This document shows, one piece after another, positions 40,417-42,426 of a DNA stretch of 42,426 nt; position 1 is the stretch's first letter; every line of letters begins with the position of its first letter. The notes under the pieces are model-generated. The model was not told the origin of the DNA, searched no databases, and saw only the letters and a list, made by a program, of their open reading frames with translations. The translations under genes were made by a program, and so were the position numbers. This stretch comes from Betaproteobacteria bacterium (lineage in GTDB: Bacteria > Pseudomonadota > Gammaproteobacteria > Burkholderiales > Rhodocyclaceae), in assembly GCA_016194935.1 (NCBI GenBank), contig JACQAO010000073.1, positions 1 through 42,426 of the forward strand. The letters are read 5' to 3'.

Positions 40417-40786
40417 AAAACCAGACACAACTGGAGAACAAAGGTATACGAAGATTTTCAAATCGAGCCTGGCCCCAATGACACCGATAAGCTGGCCTAA
40501 CTACCCAGACGATGCGCCGACCAAAGCGAAGTTCCGAGTATTGGTTACACCGCCTACCGGAATGAGTAACAGTCAATTCATTAGTGCGCTCATTGCGGCA
40601 AGTAGCTCGTATGGGAATAAGCTCTCTTATGGTCTGTTCCCGAGTGCAACTGGAAGCTCTTACAACAGTAACTCATATGTTTCTGGTGTCATAAGGGCTG
40701 TTGGGGCTACACCGCCGATGCTGCCTTTAGTTCCACCATGGAATGCGCCTGGCTACAACAAACCCATACCAAGTTTATGCCTCTGA
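40417..40786 (+). pseudogene. C-terminal fragment of a secreted or polymorphic toxin-like protein, frameshifted
   Basis: One frame from 40417 reads VYEDFQIEPGPNDTDKL and stops at TAA 40498-40500. The next frame continues as NYPDDAPTKAKFRVLVTPP, with GYNKPIP near its end, to TGA at 40784-40786. If one G of the GG at 40494-40495 is removed, the two join as DKLPNYPDDAP, which reads naturally. This indicates a single-base insertion in a once continuous gene. Segments such as YGLFPSATGSSYNSNSYVSGV recall the tails of Rhs-type or other large secreted proteins, but I cannot name the family. The front of the gene is missing. A small membrane protein follows after 13 bases, as immunity genes often do. 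Confidence 0.5.
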
Positions 40787-40799
40787 AAGAGACTTGTTG

Positions 40800-41279
40800 A
40801 TGTCCAATAAGCACATTCGCATTTTTACAGGTTTCGTTGCTTTCTTTGCGAGCGCATCGGTTGGTCTTCTATTATTTTCAACGGTCGTAGGCTTCACGGG
40901 TTGGATTTCACCATTCTGGTGGGGAGGCGAAGCTTTATTCCCGATGCTGGCAGGCTTCGTTACTATTTTGGTAGGTACGGTCCCGTTCCATGCTCTAACT
41001 AGAGTACTTCTGGCCAAATTCCATTCCAATATTGCAGTTGGCATTACGTCACTTGTCGGCGCTATTCTCGGTGCCTCACTTATTCCCTTGGTATTTGTTG
41101 TAAGCGCACTACTTGACCTGGTTCTATTTGGACGCATGTATGAATATCCACTGATATTGGTTGTCATCGGGTTTGGAGTAGCAGGGTTACTAGGAACCGT
41201 CCTTGGAATAGTTTCGGCTTGTTTGCTTCTGAAAAACGACGGTGAATCCGAGGAATCAACAGGGCCAGGCTCGAATTGA
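40800..41279 (+). CDS. Orphan four-helix membrane protein, possible immunity protein
   Basis: The 159-residue product from ATG 40800 (MSNKHIRIFTGFVAFF) has four hydrophobic helices, at about 8-30, 38-60, 75-105 and 115-145, and a polar tail (KNDGESEESTGPGSN). It resembles no family I know. Codon use is more AT-rich than in the housekeeping genes. It starts 13 bases after the toxin-like fragment, on the same strand, with only a weak AAGAGA ribosome site. Small integral membrane proteins behind toxin tails commonly act as immunity proteins; that is a positional inference only. Confidence 0.6.
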   Translation: MSNKHIRIFTGFVAFFASASVGLLLFSTVVGFTGWISPFWWGGEALFPMLAGFVTILVGTVPFHALTRVLLAKFHSNIAVGITSLVGAILGASLIPLVFVVSALLDLVLFGRMYEYPLILVVIGFGVAGLLGTVLGIVSACLLLKNDGESEESTGPGSN

Positions 41280-41316
41280 CTTACTCATATATTAAAGACA
41301 CATTCAACCAAATCAA

Positions 41317-41793
41317 ATGCCAACAATCTGCGCAAAAAGTCACCACATCCGGCAAGCGAATAACATCGCGCCGGATTGGCAATGTCCGTCTTGCAGCGTG
41401 GCCTACAACAAATCCACCATGACAAAGGAGGATGAGGGGGCAGTGTCATCGGGCTACTCATTAGTCGGCCTGTGTCAAGCGAGTAAACGATTCCATGCGG
41501 CGCAAGCCGCCTGTTTTTGTTTCTTTACTTCTCCGTCGCAGTTGCTGACCGCGCCTGTTTCTTCAAAGTATGGCTGCGAACGAATCGCGCCAGCCACCCA
41601 TCAGGATCAAGTGATCAGCAATGGGCTGCTTTCGCCCTGGCGGTCTTTACCGCCCCCTGAAGAACCTTGGCGCCGCTTCGTGTCCAATGGATTTCACAGA
41701 CGCGTGGCTGCCGGTTTCCCGTCGCCAACCCCTGGCTGGCTCACGTTGCGGGCGATCCGCTGTACTGCGCGGGCGACCGCGCAAGGCGGGTGA
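41317..41793 (+). pseudogene. Zinc-ribbon-start protein, probably truncated
   Basis: The first 32 residues, starting MPTICAKSHHIRQ, contain IAPDWQCPSCSVAYNKS, a CxxC motif and surroundings that I recall as the N-terminus of several small betaproteobacterial membrane proteins. The first member of the pair is normally C-x2-C, but here it reads CAKSH, so the site looks damaged. The rest of the 158-residue frame is rich in P, R and S with no domain and runs through a good terminator at 41497-41520. It is probably an N-terminal stub followed by non-coding DNA. Confidence 0.4.
41497..41520 (+). terminator. Rho-independent terminator
   Basis: GCGGC-GCAA-GCCGC forms a five-pair GC stem with a GNRA tetraloop, followed by CTGTTTTTGT. 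It would end transcripts from the membrane-protein gene or the zinc-ribbon stub upstream. The stretch from here to 41893 shows no convincing gene on either strand. Confidence 0.65.
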
Positions 41794-41893
41794 TGAGCTT
41801 GGTATTGGCGGTGAGCAAAAACGGCTGGGGCTTTGAAAATCGAGCCTGAATAACCCTCTTGAAAACCCACCGCAACTTGCGTATATTTATCCC

Positions 41894-42232
41894 ATGAAAG
41901 CGCTGTTCGTGGAGCTGCCGGCTTTTTCCCGTTTCAGTGGTGAGTACCTGGATGACGAAGGCTTTCGCGCCTTGCAGAATGACCTGATGGAAAACCCGGA
42001 GGCTGGCGAGGTGATCGAGGGCGCTGGCGGGCTACGCAAATTGCGCCATGCCGACCAGGGACGTGGCAAGGGAAAGCGCGGTGGATTGCGGGCGATCTAT
42101 TTCTGGTAGGAAGCCGGTCGGCAGTTGTGGCTTTACACGCTGTACGATAAGGACGAAATGCAAGACCTGAGCGCGAAGCACAAGAAGGCGCTCAAGGACA
42201 TGCTGAAACGGGAATTGGAGGCGAGACGATGA
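41894..42232 (+). pseudogene. RelE/ParE-superfamily toxin gene with internal amber stop
   Basis: The frame from ATG 41894 encodes MKALFVELPAFSRFSGEYLD, then GLRKLRHADQGRGKGKRGGLRAIYFW and meets TAG at 42107-42109. After the stop it continues in the same frame as GRQLWLYTLYDKDEMQDLS to RELEARR and TGA at 42230-42232. Together they give 112 codons, the normal length of this toxin family, whose members usually have a second tryptophan where the amber lies (TGG to TAG). The toxin is therefore most likely inactivated by one transition. The antitoxin start overlaps its end (ATGA-type). Confidence 0.85.
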
Positions 42233-42297
42233 AGACGAAGTTTCTGAAAAAGCCAATGCCTGCGGAACAAGCGTTAGCCAAAACTAAACTTGATTAG
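42229..42297 (+). pseudogene. Antitoxin-position ORF, truncated
   Basis: An ATG at 42229 overlaps the toxin stop as ATGA, the normal layout for a toxin-first pair. It encodes 22 residues (MKTKFLKKPMPAEQALAKTK then LD) and stops at TAG 42295-42297, within the transposase stop region of the neighbouring IS. An intact antitoxin of this class would have 50-100 residues with a DNA-binding part. The rest has probably been cut off by the insertion element. Confidence 0.55.
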
Positions 42298-42426
42298 CCC
42301 CCAACCTCAGCCAGTCTAATCATATGCTCAGGTCGCGGGCGGGTAAGTACTGCAGCACGGACGAGTCGGATCAGGATGGACTTGAGATCGAAGCGACGAT
42401 TGAAACGGTACTGCACCTCGGCCAGA
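42294..42426 (-). mobile_element. IS1595-family transposase, C-terminal end (partial)
   Basis: The minus strand is open from the window edge to TAA at 42296-42294 and encodes LAEVQYRFNRRFDLKSILIR, a short link, and HMIRLAEVGG. This is the C-terminal pattern of IS1595 (ISXO2-like DDE) transposases, with the Y-R-F-N-R-R motif. The gene runs out of the window. Its end touches the truncated antitoxin ORF, so the element's terminal inverted repeat must lie within or next to 42265-42300, though I could not define it. Confidence 0.78.

Noticed and set aside
40459..41848. The 12-base motif AAATCGAGCCTG shared by 40460 and 41836 as a direct repeat bounding an island
   Set aside because: The match is short and its flanks differ; chance cannot be excluded in about 1.4 kb.
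41621..41849. Two small overlapping plus-strand frames with G and R-rich products
   Set aside because: No ribosome site or family resemblance, and both lie after a terminator in apparently non-coding DNA.
42032..42256. A 74-codon minus-strand frame across the RelE-type toxin
   Set aside because: It is antisense to a toxin frame whose conserved residues are clear on both sides of the amber codon.
1..42426. CRISPR arrays, rRNA genes or prophage structural genes
   Set aside because: No regular spacer-repeat array, rRNA-like stretch or phage gene was seen on either strand; the periodic sequence at 2839-2964 is an inverted repeat, not a CRISPR.

Overview
The window looks like a chromosomal segment of a facultatively anaerobic, probably denitrifying or microaerophilic betaproteobacterium. 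The gene content (FNR with a Gallionella/Sulfuricella-like NO-response cluster, cbb3 oxidase, PilY1-type pili, ileS-lspA-fkpB-ispH order) suggests the Nitrosomonadales/Rhodocyclales side of the class, but this is inference; no rRNA or marker comparison was possible. GC is high and genes are tightly packed, except at the right end (about 40.2-42.4 kb), which is more AT-rich and full of broken genes.

Layout. 1-111: tail of an IS110-family transposase that sits in a dispersed repeat. 140-2394: hemN (minus) and fnr (plus), divergent around an FNR box. 2414-7627: a nitric-oxide response region with a SirB2-like protein, an inverted-repeat element, nnrS, a DNR-like Crp/Fnr regulator, a multi-pass membrane protein, a DUF2249 protein, a hemerythrin and a universal stress protein. 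7643-16777: a cbb3 oxidase region, all on minus, read as SDR-ccoI-ccoS then ccoN-ccoO-ccoQ-ccoP-ccoG-ccoH-small membrane protein. 16815-17374: an IS-like scar, a decapitated higB with intact higA, and tRNA-Thr(CGT). 17581-20295: dehalogenase, ECF sigma, small zinc anti-sigma, thioredoxin and CcdA. 20328-27512: minor pilin operon pilE-fimT-pilV-pilW-pilX-pilY1. 27643-40133: mostly housekeeping genes (tonB-like, ispH, fkpB, lspA, ileS, ribF, amiC, tsaE, queG, sulfurtransferase, SpoIIAA-like, EamA, Rieske oxygenase). 40417-42426: toxin-like tail plus orphan membrane protein, zinc-ribbon-like fragment, a nonsense-mutated RelE-type toxin, and the end of an IS1595-family element.

How it fits together. 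Four good FNR/DNR-type boxes (TTGAY-N4-RTCAA) lie before hemN/fnr, the hemerythrin operon, uspA and ccoN; a fifth perfect box lies before the SDR-ccoIS genes inside a higB relic. In the uspA case the box is centred about 41.5 bases upstream of the start predicted from a perfect TATAAT. Oxygen- and NO-sensing Crp/Fnr proteins encoded here could therefore control anaerobic haem synthesis, the high-affinity oxidase and its copper loading, and NO/stress proteins as one regulon.

The points most worth following are a run of ten G in pilY1 (possible phase variation, as in neisserial pilC), the FNR box architecture, the unnamed membrane protein of the NO cluster, and the decaying toxin/immunity and toxin-antitoxin material at the right end.
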